This document shows positions 20,330-29,432 of a DNA stretch of 64,000 bases, piece by piece (position 1 is the first letter of the stretch; every line of letters begins with the position of its first letter). The stretch is from UBA830 sp002295635 (lineage in GTDB: Bacteria; Pseudomonadota; Alphaproteobacteria; MPNO01; UBA830): the NCBI GenBank assembly GCA_002295635.1, contig DBHK01000006.1, positions 104,468 through 168,467 on the forward strand. The letters are read 5' to 3'. A program made the translations under genes and the position numbers. The notes beneath the pieces were generated by a model. The model saw nothing but the letters and a program-made list of their open reading frames with translations. It was not told the origin of the DNA and searched no databases.

Positions 20330-20375
20330 TGTTGATAGTTTCCAATTTGTATTTGATTCGGAGAAATTATTGAAT

Positions 20376-21620
20376 ATGCCAAAACTACGCACCGGTATTA
20401 TTGCAGCGCTTGATGTTGGCAGTTCCAAAGTTTGCTGTTTCATCGCTCATATGAATGCCGAAGGTGGAATACGTGTCATCGGCGTTGCTCAGCAGGCATC
20501 TGCAGGCGTTCGAAATGGCTCCGTTATCGATATGGAAGCCGCCCAGAATGCCATTCTAACGGCGATAAGTGCAGCCGAAGAACTCGCCGGGGAGCGAATC
20601 GACCGCATATTCGTCAATTTATCTGCCGGTCTAATATATTCGCATATTCAAGACATCGAAGTTTCCATTGCCGGACACGAAATCGCCGGGACAGATATCC
20701 AGCGGGCGAGAGAGCGAAACTTCCAGATTGAGCAGCCGGAGGACCGAGAACTAATCCATTGCCTACCTGTGGGATATTCAATTGACGGCAATCGTGGCAT
20801 CCACGATCCACGTGGGATGTTCGGCGAGCAGCTCGGCGTGAGCTTCCATCGGATAAACGCAACGCCGGGACCTGTTCGAAATTTAAAGAACTGTGTCGCC
20901 CGCTGTCATCTCGATATCGAAGAAATTATCGTTTCACCGTACGCTGCCGGACTGTCCTGCTTAGTCGAAGACGAAAAAGATCTCGGCGTGACTCTAGTCG
21001 ATATGGGGGGTGGAACGACGACAATCGGCGTTTTCTATGACGGCCAAGTAGTTTTTGCAGATTCGATCTCGGTTGGTGGCAGCCACGTAACTAACGACAT
21101 CGCACGTGGACTTTCCACGCCTGTTGTTCACGCGGAGAGGATGAAGATTTTATATGGGAGCGCGGTCCCTTCGCAGTCCGACGATAACGAAATCATCGAT
21201 GTCCCTCTGGTTGGTGAGGACGATCACAATAATCCCAATCACGTACCACGTTCGATTTTAACCGGCATTATCCAACCCCGGGTTGAGGAAACTCTCGAGT
21301 TGGTTCGTGAGAGCCTTGAGGTTAGTGGTGCTGATCGGGTCTCGGGCCGTCGATTAGTGTTGACTGGCGGTGCATCCCAACTTCACGGCGTACAGGAACT
21401 AGCGAGTATGGTGCTAGAAAAACAGGTCCGTATCGGCCGCCCGCTGAGAATCAGCGGTTTAGCCGAGGCAACCAGCGGTCCAGCCTTTTCGACCTGCGCG
21501 GGGCTCTTGCGTTACGGCGTTGAGAAATTCGCGGGTACTATTGAAGACACCCCCGCCAATGAAAACATCCCGTCAAGTCGAATATCTCGGATCAGCCAAT
21601 GGCTAAAAGAAAGTTTCTGA
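20376..21620 (+). CDS. ftsA: Cell division protein FtsA
   Basis: 414 residues from the preferred start. FtsA is an actin-like ATPase that anchors FtsZ filaments to the inner membrane. The phosphate-binding stretch ALDVGSSKVCCFIA is near the N-terminus, a second one is LVDMGGGTTTIGVF, and the adenosine motif is LTGGASQLHGVQ. The C-terminal end ISRISQWLKESF is an amphipathic membrane-targeting helix. An ATG at 20298 is in frame and would add 26 residues and overlap ftsQ. The ATG at 20376 has GGAGA upstream and matches the usual alphaproteobacterial N-terminus, so it is chosen. Confidence 0.95.
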   Translation: MPKLRTGIIAALDVGSSKVCCFIAHMNAEGGIRVIGVAQQASAGVRNGSVIDMEAAQNAILTAISAAEELAGERIDRIFVNLSAGLIYSHIQDIEVSIAGHEIAGTDIQRARERNFQIEQPEDRELIHCLPVGYSIDGNRGIHDPRGMFGEQLGVSFHRINATPGPVRNLKNCVARCHLDIEEIIVSPYAAGLSCLVEDEKDLGVTLVDMGGGTTTIGVFYDGQVVFADSISVGGSHVTNDIARGLSTPVVHAERMKILYGSAVPSQSDDNEIIDVPLVGEDDHNNPNHVPRSILTGIIQPRVEETLELVRESLEVSGADRVSGRRLVLTGGASQLHGVQELASMVLEKQVRIGRPLRISGLAEATSGPAFSTCAGLLRYGVEKFAGTIEDTPANENIPSSRISRISQWLKESF

Positions 21621-21739
21621 AAATATGACCAGCCCATGATCAAACGACTTTTAACCCAATCCGCCGCAGGTTCGCGGCACCATCGAACTGGGTGGACAAC
21701 CACCACCCGTTTTATCCCTTCCCCGGCTAGGAGGCCTAA
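21621..21739 (+). promoter_or_regulatory. ftsA-ftsZ spacer with two short stem-loops
   Basis: This is the largest gap inside the dcw cluster before ftsZ. It holds two GC-rich hairpins: GCCGC/GCGGC at 21663-21678 and GGGTGG/CCACCC at 21690-21708, the second followed by GTTTTA. A strong AGGAGG ribosome site precedes ftsZ. The spacer may hold an ftsZ promoter or a weak attenuator; neither is proven by the sequence. Confidence 0.35.
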
Positions 21740-23422
21740 ATGACTATTAACCTTACTGTTCCCGACTCTCAGGACCATCTGAAACCTCGGATAACCGTTA
21801 TCGGCGTCGGCGGCGCAGGCGGTAATGCCGTCAACAATATGATTTCCTCGCAGCTTGAAGGCGTTGAATTTGTAGTCGCCAATACTGACGCGCAGGCACT
21901 AGCACAGACAATGGCGGAACGATCTATCCAGCTTGGACCAGGCATCACCAACGGGCTTGGTGCCGGTTCACGTCCAGATATCGGCCGTGCAGCGGCAGAA
22001 GAAGCTATGGACGACCTCATGGAGGCTCTCAGTCCAGCACATATGGCGTTTATTACTGCCGGCATGGGCGGTGGCACCGGAACCGGTGCAGCCCCGGTAA
22101 TAGCGCAGCTGGCCCGAGAACACGGCATCCTGACCGTGGGTGTTGTCACCAAACCATTTCAGTTCGAAGGCATCAACCGAATGCGTATTGCAGAGGCAGG
22201 AATCGAGGAAATGCAGCAGTATGTCGATACCCTGATAATTATCCCAAACCAGAACCTGTTTCGAATAGCCAATGAGAAAACGACTTTTGCGGAAGCTTTT
22301 ACAATGGCGGATGAAGTTCTGCATTCCGGCGTTCGGGGGGTCACCGACTTAATGGTGGTTCCCGGACTGATTAATCTGGACTTTGCCGACATCCGGGCCG
22401 TGATGAGCGAAATGGGTAAAGCGATGATGGGTACTGGCGAAGGAGACGGAGAAGATCGCGCCCGTCTTGCAGCTGAGGCCGCGATTTCCAATCCATTGCT
22501 CGACGATGTTTCGATGAAAGGTGCCCGCGGTGTACTGATCAATATAACGGGCGGTCAAGACATGACCCTTTTTGAGGTTGACGAAGCGGCTAACCGTATA
22601 GGTGAGGAAGTCGATCCCGACGCCAACATTATTTTCGGCTCAACAATGGACTCTTCAATCGAGGGAAAAATGCGAGTGTCGGTCGTCGCAACTGGAATCG
22701 ATGCACAAGCCGAGGCCCAACCTCGTCCGGTTTTGAAGGTATATTCTCAAGCCCAGAGACTGGTCCGGGCCGAAGAAACAAAAATGCCCAGTGAGGATTC
22801 TGAAAGTGTATTAACCAACGCTGAGAAAAGACCCGAAACATATGCGGAAACAATGATTTCGGAACCAACATCCAAGCTCGCCGACGATACAGTCACCTCG
22901 GAATCAAAAACCGAACCTGTCTTACGCAAAGATCCGGAGCCCTTCGCAGCAACCGTATCAACACCTCCAAGCGATATGACGGCCGAGCAATCAGTACCGG
23001 TAGATAATCCGAAAGCGGCGGCCACCGCCCATACAGAACCCCGCCTCGTTGCCGAAAACGATGCTTTTATGCCGCCACCGCCTGTTGACCCGGCGGCGCA
23101 AGCGGGACCCCTACCAGAGTCCGATCCATTTAAGGAAGCAGATCTGTTGAACGGCCGACAAAAAGACGAATCAGGTCGCCGAAGCGGGAGCCTGTTCCAG
23201 CGTATCACCGGCAGCGGTCGAGAACGCGAGTCAGGGCAGGAAACAGCAGTGGAGTCTGGGCCAGAATCTATAAAAACAGCCCCTATTAGTGAAGGTACCG
23301 AGAAAACTGGACTTCACCAGACCCGTTTGGCTGGTTTAGACACAGAGGATCGGCTCCAAAAATCGCCCTCGGCCGACGATTTACTCGAAATTCCGGCCTT
23401 TCTTCGCCGCCAAGCAAACTAA
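21740..23422 (+). CDS. ftsZ: Cell division GTPase FtsZ
   Basis: 560 residues. This tubulin homologue forms the division ring. The nucleotide-binding parts include GVGGAGGNAVNNM at residues 22-34 and the tubulin signature GGGTGTGAAPV at about 110-120. The globular core ends near residue 320. It is followed by a long acidic, Pro/Ser/Glu-rich linker of about 225 residues and the conserved C-terminal peptide DDLLEIPAFLRRQAN, which binds FtsA and other partners. Long linkers are normal in alphaproteobacteria. The AGGAGG site six bases before the ATG is the strongest in the cluster and fits high expression. Confidence 0.98.
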   Translation: MTINLTVPDSQDHLKPRITVIGVGGAGGNAVNNMISSQLEGVEFVVANTDAQALAQTMAERSIQLGPGITNGLGAGSRPDIGRAAAEEAMDDLMEALSPAHMAFITAGMGGGTGTGAAPVIAQLAREHGILTVGVVTKPFQFEGINRMRIAEAGIEEMQQYVDTLIIIPNQNLFRIANEKTTFAEAFTMADEVLHSGVRGVTDLMVVPGLINLDFADIRAVMSEMGKAMMGTGEGDGEDRARLAAEAAISNPLLDDVSMKGARGVLINITGGQDMTLFEVDEAANRIGEEVDPDANIIFGSTMDSSIEGKMRVSVVATGIDAQAEAQPRPVLKVYSQAQRLVRAEETKMPSEDSESVLTNAEKRPETYAETMISEPTSKLADDTVTSESKTEPVLRKDPEPFAATVSTPPSDMTAEQSVPVDNPKAAATAHTEPRLVAENDAFMPPPPVDPAAQAGPLPESDPFKEADLLNGRQKDESGRRSGSLFQRITGSGRERESGQETAVESGPESIKTAPISEGTEKTGLHQTRLAGLDTEDRLQKSPSADDLLEIPAFLRRQAN

Positions 23423-23447
23423 CGGAGGTCTTACACCTGCAAAGAAC

Positions 23448-23465
23448 GTAACATTCTGTAACATT
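23448..23465. promoter_or_regulatory. Direct repeat GTAACATT with ten-base period, upstream of lpxC
   Basis: GTAACATT occurs at 23448-23455 and again at 23458-23465, exactly one helical turn apart, in the 178-base spacer between ftsZ and lpxC. Such spacing suits side-by-side binding of a regulator, but no known operator is recognised and the match is short. Confidence 0.3.
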
Positions 23466-23600
23466 TGTTGATTTGGGTTTTTCGGGGGGTGTTTGGTAGT
23501 TTTACTATTGAGGATTTGGATCCACTGGGTGTTGTTATTCTGAACACTCGACTTGCTTCGGAAACAAGCCTCAATAGTTAATAAAACAAAGATAGCTGAC

Positions 23601-24524
23601 GTGATTAAACAAAAAACTATAAAGACCGAAATCAGCTGCAACGGTATTGGCTTGCATTCGGGACGAAAAACCGCCCTGACGCTGAAACCAGCAGAAGAGA
23701 ATTACGGTATCCGTATCTGTCGAACCGATTTATTTAACGGTGCCCGTGAAATTATTGTCAACTGGAAGAATGTCGTCGACACACGACTTGCAACTACGGT
23801 CGGTAACGACCATGGCGCATCGGTTAGCACCATAGAACATTTGATGGCTGCCCTCGCCGGCTGTGAAATCGATAATGTCCTAATTGAAGTCGATGGTCCG
23901 GAAATTCCGATTATGGATGGTAGTTCAGCCCCATTTGTGTCTCTCATCGAACGAGCTGAAATTTTGGAGCAAAATTCCGTACGGACCACGATCAAGATAC
24001 TTAAGACCGTCACAGTTGGCAACGAGAGCCGTTCATTAACTATCTCCCCGTCTAATGAATTCAGTCTTGATTTCGCGATCGATTTTAATTCCGCAGCAAT
24101 CGATTGCCAGGAGCGGGTCTTTGCTGGTACCGGTGAGAATTTTAAATCTGACATCTCCCGGGCGCGTACTTTTGGCTTCAAGCAAGAGGTGGACGCGATG
24201 CGTAACGCGGGACTTGCGCTTGGCGGATCTCTTGAGAATGCTGTCGTCATCAGCGGTAACAAAGTTCTAAATGAAGGTGGGCTGCGCTACGATGATGAGT
24301 TCGTTCGCCATAAGATTCTTGACTGTATCGGCGACCTTTATCTGGCAGGCGGACCGATAATCGGAGCTGTTCGTGCCAGCCGCTCGGGGCATGCTCTCAA
24401 TAACGATCTATTGCGCGCAGTCTTTATGGACAAAACCGCCTGGACAACGGTCAAAGAGACTTTAGACGATGGCGAGTCAAAAACATTGCAGGACGGCTCT
24501 TTGGTAGCCATGGAAAATTTTTGA
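23601..24524 (+). CDS. lpxC: UDP-3-O-acyl-GlcNAc deacetylase LpxC
   Basis: 307 residues from GTG at 23601. It is the zinc enzyme for the committed step of lipid A synthesis in the cytosol. Zinc ligands are the His in TIEHLMAALAG and the His and Asp in RHKILDCIGDL; the catalytic His is in SGHALNNDL. The frame is open up to a TTG at 23553, but the N-terminus VIKQKTIK lines up with the MIKQRTLK start of E. coli LpxC, so GTG is preferred even though no clear ribosome site precedes it. Placement after ftsZ is the usual order in many proteobacteria. Confidence 0.94.
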   Translation: MIKQKTIKTEISCNGIGLHSGRKTALTLKPAEENYGIRICRTDLFNGAREIIVNWKNVVDTRLATTVGNDHGASVSTIEHLMAALAGCEIDNVLIEVDGPEIPIMDGSSAPFVSLIERAEILEQNSVRTTIKILKTVTVGNESRSLTISPSNEFSLDFAIDFNSAAIDCQERVFAGTGENFKSDISRARTFGFKQEVDAMRNAGLALGGSLENAVVISGNKVLNEGGLRYDDEFVRHKILDCIGDLYLAGGPIIGAVRASRSGHALNNDLLRAVFMDKTAWTTVKETLDDGESKTLQDGSLVAMENF

Positions 24525-24598
24525 ATTGATCGAATTATATTACCGGTAAGGGGCGCCATTTTTCGTTTAGAGTCTCGTTCTCCCGCCTTACATTCACC

Positions 24599-24614
24599 AT
24601 ATCATCAATGATAT
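24599..24614. promoter_or_regulatory. Palindrome in the lpxC-bamD spacer
   Basis: ATATCAT and ATGATAT form a perfect inverted repeat with a two-base centre, 36 bases before bamD. A second, shorter palindrome (TTACCGGTAA) lies near 24540. Either could be an operator or chance in an AT-rich spacer. Confidence 0.25.
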
Positions 24615-24649
24615 AGATTGAGTTAACAAAGGACCCGGGAATCAGAATT

Positions 24650-25468
24650 TTGTTCCATTACATACGCCAGATAATTTTGGGATTAGCCGTATGTCTTATT
24701 CTGGCTGCGTGCGGTACCAGCAAAAATAACCAAGACGTATATATCGAAAAGAAGGTAGAGCCGCTCTATAACTCTGCAGTCAACGCCCTTCAAGCCAAGG
24801 ACTACTTGGCCGCAGCAGGAGCGTTCGAAGAAGTAGAACGCCAGCATCCGTATTCTCTCTGGGCCATAAAGGCTAAGCTGATGGCCGCGTATTCTCATTA
24901 CCAAGCAAATCAATACGACGAAGCGGTGATCGGACTTGATAGGTATATTCGCCTCCATCCGGGCAACCCGGACGTACCTTACGCTTATTATCTGAAAGCG
25001 CTCTCGTATTACGAACAAATTTCCGATGTCTCAAGAGACCAGAGGGTCACCGAACAAGCTCTAGATTCCCTTACAGAAATCGTGCGCCGTTTTCCGGATT
25101 CAAAGTATTCGAGGGATGCGAAATTAAAGATCGATCTTACGCGAGACCATTTAGCCGGGAAACACATGGAGGTGGGTCGCTATTACCACGACCGCGGTCA
25201 CTATCTAGCAGCGATCAACCGGTTTCGGCGCGTCGTCGACAATTACGGCACTTCAACTAACGTTCCCGAAGCCTTACATCGGCTGGTCGAGGCCTATACA
25301 GCCATCGGCGTCATGGATGAGGCAAGGAAGGCCGCTGCAGTACTGGGGTATAATTATCCGGGCAGCGAATGGTATCTTGACTCCTATAAGGTTGCGACCG
25401 GATCCGATTTGCGAAATCCGCCGGAGAAAAAGGGATTCTTCGCTCGAACATGGGAACGGCTATTCTGA
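24650..25468 (+). CDS. bamD: Outer membrane assembly lipoprotein BamD
   Basis: 272 residues. It is a lipoprotein of the BAM complex that inserts beta-barrel proteins into the outer membrane. The signal peptide ends in the lipobox LAAC with C21 as lipidation site. The body is made of TPR-like helical repeats, e.g. AVNALQAKDYLAAAGAFEEV and RQHPYSLWAIKAKLM, the standard BamD N-terminal half. The start is TTG at 24650; no ATG or GTG would keep the signal peptide. The usual alphaproteobacterial neighbours lpxC and recN flank it, and recN begins six bases after its stop. Confidence 0.93.
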   Translation: MFHYIRQIILGLAVCLILAACGTSKNNQDVYIEKKVEPLYNSAVNALQAKDYLAAAGAFEEVERQHPYSLWAIKAKLMAAYSHYQANQYDEAVIGLDRYIRLHPGNPDVPYAYYLKALSYYEQISDVSRDQRVTEQALDSLTEIVRRFPDSKYSRDAKLKIDLTRDHLAGKHMEVGRYYHDRGHYLAAINRFRRVVDNYGTSTNVPEALHRLVEAYTAIGVMDEARKAAAVLGYNYPGSEWYLDSYKVATGSDLRNPPEKKGFFARTWERLF

Positions 25469-25474
25469 GGCCCA

Positions 25475-27172
25475 ATGCTATCGACGCTTTCCATACGGAA
25501 TTTCGTCCTGATCGAACGTCTCGATATCGACTTCAGCGACGGTTTATGTGTCCTGACAGGTGAGACGGGAGCCGGCAAATCAATTCTCTTAGATGCGTTA
25601 AGCCTCGTCATCGGCGCCCGGGCCGATGCTTCCCAAGTTCGGAAAGGTGATGATAAGAGAGCAAGCATAACAGCTACTTTCGAATTGCCAGACGATCACA
25701 TAATCCTTGACCTGTTGCGCACTCACGAAATCGACCCGCCTATCGATGGCGACCCGCTGATCCTGCGTAGGACCTTGCGTGCTGATGGCGGTAGCCGAGC
25801 CTATATCAATGATCAACCCATAAGTGTGAGCGTCTTAAAGAATGTCGGCGAGTCCCTTATAGAAATCGAAGGTCAGTTTGCTAGCCATGGCCTGCTTGAT
25901 CCGGCAAACCATCGGGGTGCCCTAGATTCCTTCGGTGCGCATAAAGAGCTCGTTGTAGAAACCCGCCAATCGTGGGATGTACTGAAGGCCGCGAAAGCGG
26001 CGCTGGCGAAAGCACGAGAGGAAATCGACAGAATTCTCACCGAGGCTGATTATCTGCGCCACGTACACGCCGAACTCGAGGAATTAGATCCTCAGGACGG
26101 AGAAGAAGCATCGCTAATTGAATCTCGATCTTTGATGATCAATGCTGAGAAGATCGGCGAAATCATAAACCAATCATTGAATATTTTGTCGGGGAACAAA
26201 GGCTTTCAGCAGTCCCTATCTAAATCGACGCGAGCGCTTGAACGCGTAAATGAGAAGGCAGCCGGGATTCTGAAACCCAGCCTCGACGCATTGGAACGCA
26301 TCGAGGACGAAATTGCCATTGCCACTGACCATTTAAATGATGCCCTGAGGGCAACGGATCGGGATCCCACGCAGTTGGAGCAGGTTGACGAACGCCTATT
26401 TGGCCTTCGCGCCCTCGCCCGAAAACATGGTACCGATATAGATTCCCTTGCATCATTGAGGAACGATTTTGCTATCAAGCTTGAACGCATAGACGCAGCC
26501 GACCAAGATATTTCCCGGTTAGAAGCCGAGCTAACGGAAGCGCAATCAAGATACGATACCCAAGCAAGCGAACTGCACGACGCGCGGGTATCCGCGGCGA
26601 CTGCACTAGATGTAGCGATAAATGAAGAACTGCCGCATCTGCGCCTTGAAACGGCATCCTTCTCCACTGGCATTGAAGAACTCGAACAAAACGGGTGGTC
26701 CAGCCACGGTATAGACCGAGTAGTGTTCGAAGTGACCACTAACCCAGGGCAGCCCGCGGGGCCGATCAGCAAGATAGCGTCGGGCGGCGAGTTAGCCCGT
26801 CTGTTGTTGGCACTGAAGGTGGCCCTGTCGAAATCTAACCGGGTCACGACACTAGTCTTCGACGAGGTCGATGCGGGCGTCGGCGGTGCGACGGCGGCGT
26901 CCGTGGCGGATCGATTGTCGCGATTGTCCGAAGGCGTGCAGGTTCTTGTAGTAACCCATTCTCCGCAGGTTGCAGCTCGGGGGAAAAGGCACTTCCATGT
27001 AATTAAGACAATCACGGACACCGCGGAGGGTGAAGTTACCACGACCGCGGTAACTCAGTTATCCCCAGAAGAGCAGCGCGAGGAAATAGCGCGTATGCTA
27101 GCCGGGACCCAAATTACCGAGGAGGCTCGCGCCGCGGCTGACAGCCTGATCGCGGAAATCGATAAGTCATGA
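25475..27172 (+). CDS. recN: DNA repair protein RecN
   Basis: 565 residues of the SMC-like ABC family, acting in double-strand break repair. The Walker A motif GETGAGKS is at residues 29-36. A long coiled-coil region fills the middle (about 160-360). The C-terminal head has the signature SGGELARLLLALK and the Walker B TLVFDEVDAGVGG. The start ATG is six bases after bamD and the stop overlaps ligA by four bases. No LexA site was looked for beyond the short spacer; none is obvious. Confidence 0.96.
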   Translation: MLSTLSIRNFVLIERLDIDFSDGLCVLTGETGAGKSILLDALSLVIGARADASQVRKGDDKRASITATFELPDDHIILDLLRTHEIDPPIDGDPLILRRTLRADGGSRAYINDQPISVSVLKNVGESLIEIEGQFASHGLLDPANHRGALDSFGAHKELVVETRQSWDVLKAAKAALAKAREEIDRILTEADYLRHVHAELEELDPQDGEEASLIESRSLMINAEKIGEIINQSLNILSGNKGFQQSLSKSTRALERVNEKAAGILKPSLDALERIEDEIAIATDHLNDALRATDRDPTQLEQVDERLFGLRALARKHGTDIDSLASLRNDFAIKLERIDAADQDISRLEAELTEAQSRYDTQASELHDARVSAATALDVAINEELPHLRLETASFSTGIEELEQNGWSSHGIDRVVFEVTTNPGQPAGPISKIASGGELARLLLALKVALSKSNRVTTLVFDEVDAGVGGATAASVADRLSRLSEGVQVLVVTHSPQVAARGKRHFHVIKTITDTAEGEVTTTAVTQLSPEEQREEIARMLAGTQITEEARAAADSLIAEIDKS

Positions 27173-29286
27173 AAATAATCTCCGAGATGTCTGAGTCAGA
27201 AGTCGCCTTAGAGCTAAGACAGTTGGCAAAAGATATCGCATTACATGATGAGAATTACTATCGGGATGATGCGCCCACGATCTCGGACGCGGAGTATGAC
27301 GCACTGCGCCTCCGGAACGAGGCCTTGGAAACAGCTTTTCCGCAACTTACTCGGGAAGATAGTCCTGCTAAAAGGGTCGGCGCGAGCCCGGCGGCGCGGT
27401 TCGATAGGGTCCAGCATGCAGCGCCCATGTTGTCCCTCGCAAACGCCTTCCAAGAAGAGGATATTCGCGAGTTCGTCGCCCGGATAAAACGTTTTCTAAA
27501 CTTCGGGAATAACGAAAAAATAACCTTTGTGGGCGAACCCAAAATCGACGGGCTCTCCATATCTCTGCACTACGAAGACGGCCAACTCATCCAAGCAGGA
27601 ACGCGTGGAGACGGTCGGGTCGGCGAAAACGTCACCGCTAACGTAAAGACGATTTATGATATTCCGCATAGATTATCCTCTGACTTTCCGGCAGTTCTCG
27701 AAATTCGTGGTGAAATCTATATGAGTCACTCTAACTTTGAGGCGCTTAACGATAGCCGCGCGGCTTTAGACCAACCTGTTTTCGCGAATCCTCGAAATGC
27801 AGCAGCGGGCTCCTTACGTCAAATCGATCCGAAGATCACCGCCACTCGACCGTTGCGTTTCTTCGGCTATAGCTGGGGAAAAATCAGCCAGCCGGTAGCC
27901 GAAACCCAGTGGGATTTTCTGCGGATTCTGAAAGACTGGGGATTTCCAACCAACCCGGAGGCTCGTCGCTGCGAATCACCAAAAGAAATAATGGCGCTAC
28001 ATAGTGAAATTGGTAAAAAACGAGTCTCACTAGGTTACGATATCGACGGCGTAGTTTATAAAGTTGACCGGCTAGACCTCCAGGACCGCCTAGGCTTCGT
28101 AAGCCGCTCTCCAAGATGGGCAATCGCATATAAATTTCCGGCGGAAAAAGCCTATACTATTGTGAAAGAAATTGGCATCCAGGTTGGTCGCACCGGCGCA
28201 CTGACTCCCGTCGCCAGGTTGGAGCCTGTGACGGTCGGCGGTGTGGTTGTCTCCAACGCAAGCCTGCATAACGAAGACTATATCGCTGAAAAGGATATCC
28301 ATATCGGGGACACGGTTACAGTCCAGCGCGCCGGGGATGTTATTCCACAATTATTAGACGTAATTGTCGAAAAGCGGCCTTTCGGCGCACAGCGATACGA
28401 ATTGCCGGACCATTGTCCAGAATGCGGAAGCGTGGCTGTACGCGAGGTGGGTGAAGCAGTCCGCCGCTGTACTGGTGGACTTGTTTGCCCAGCCCAGAGA
28501 TTGGAGAGGCTTAAACATTTGGTTAGCCGCGAGGCTTTCGATATTGACGGGCTCGGGGGACGGCACATCGAATCCTTTGTCGCCGACGGGCTAATAGTCA
28601 ACCCCGGTGATATTTTTCGCCTCATTAACCATTCTAACGACTTGAGAAACCGCGACGGCTGGGCTGGGAAATCGGTCGATAACCTGCTCAGGGCGATCGA
28701 GAACCGGCGGTCCATTGAACTCCATCGGTTTATTTATGCCCTTGGCATTCCCCATGTCGGCGAAACTACGGCGCGACTCCTAGCACGTTACTATGGCTCT
28801 TTCATTTCTTGGCGTTCGGCGATGGAGCAGGTCAGCCGCCAACGTCATGATAACCGGGAAGAAAATAAAAAACCCGATTTGATCGGCGACGCCTATGCAG
28901 AACTGTGTAACATCGACACCATCGGCATGGTAATAGCGGATGGACTCGCTGGATTCTTTGACGTCGACAACTTCGAGAACCGCCTTTTGCTTGACGATCT
29001 CGGCACAGAGATGACTGTCAAAGATGCGGCAGCGCCGATGAATCGGGAATCCGTAATCAGTGGGAAAACATTGGTCTTTACCGGAACGCTCGAAACTATG
29101 ACCCGTCCGGAAGCCAAGGTGAAAGCGGAGTCCCTTGGCGCTAAGGTGTCCGGATCAGTGTCGAAAAAAACCGACTACGTTGTCGCCGGAAAGGATCCCG
29201 GATCGAAAGCAAAAAAAGCCGTTGAACTCGGTGTTACCGTGCTTTCGGAAGACGACTGGGCAGATCTAATCGGGATTTCTGGTTGA
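27169..29286 (+). CDS. ligA: NAD-dependent DNA ligase LigA
   Basis: 705 residues. It seals nicks in DNA with NAD+ as cofactor. Domains in order: the Ia domain, the adenylation domain with nucleophile K125 in EPKIDG, an OB fold, a four-cysteine zinc finger (CPECG ... CTGGLVCPAQ), helix-hairpin-helix repeats and a C-terminal BRCT domain (LVFTGTLETMTRPEAK). All key residues are present and the length is normal. It ends the long plus-strand gene run that started at mraZ. Confidence 0.97.
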   Translation: MKIISEMSESEVALELRQLAKDIALHDENYYRDDAPTISDAEYDALRLRNEALETAFPQLTREDSPAKRVGASPAARFDRVQHAAPMLSLANAFQEEDIREFVARIKRFLNFGNNEKITFVGEPKIDGLSISLHYEDGQLIQAGTRGDGRVGENVTANVKTIYDIPHRLSSDFPAVLEIRGEIYMSHSNFEALNDSRAALDQPVFANPRNAAAGSLRQIDPKITATRPLRFFGYSWGKISQPVAETQWDFLRILKDWGFPTNPEARRCESPKEIMALHSEIGKKRVSLGYDIDGVVYKVDRLDLQDRLGFVSRSPRWAIAYKFPAEKAYTIVKEIGIQVGRTGALTPVARLEPVTVGGVVVSNASLHNEDYIAEKDIHIGDTVTVQRAGDVIPQLLDVIVEKRPFGAQRYELPDHCPECGSVAVREVGEAVRRCTGGLVCPAQRLERLKHLVSREAFDIDGLGGRHIESFVADGLIVNPGDIFRLINHSNDLRNRDGWAGKSVDNLLRAIENRRSIELHRFIYALGIPHVGETTARLLARYYGSFISWRSAMEQVSRQRHDNREENKKPDLIGDAYAELCNIDTIGMVIADGLAGFFDVDNFENRLLLDDLGTEMTVKDAAAPMNRESVISGKTLVFTGTLETMTRPEAKVKAESLGAKVSGSVSKKTDYVVAGKDPGSKAKKAVELGVTVLSEDDWADLIGISG

Positions 29287-29432
29287 AGACCAACCAATGA
29301 CCACTGATTTAATGTCGAGCCATCATCCCGTTTGTCTGTGATTCTACGGCCGTTTTTGAAGGCGCTACCTTATATCTCGCAACAGAATTTGGCGACTGTC
29401 GGAACTTTCTTGGTTTTGACCGAATGAAAAAG

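Noticed and set aside
22747..23208. 153-residue frame on the minus strand
   Set aside because: Antisense to the low-complexity linker of ftsZ; no ribosome site or family feature.
23702..24262. 186-residue frame on the minus strand
   Set aside because: Antisense to lpxC, whose zinc and catalytic residues are intact.
26206..27042. 278-residue frame on the minus strand
   Set aside because: It is the complement of recN; the composition (Ser/Arg/Ala-rich, no motif) is that of a shadow frame.
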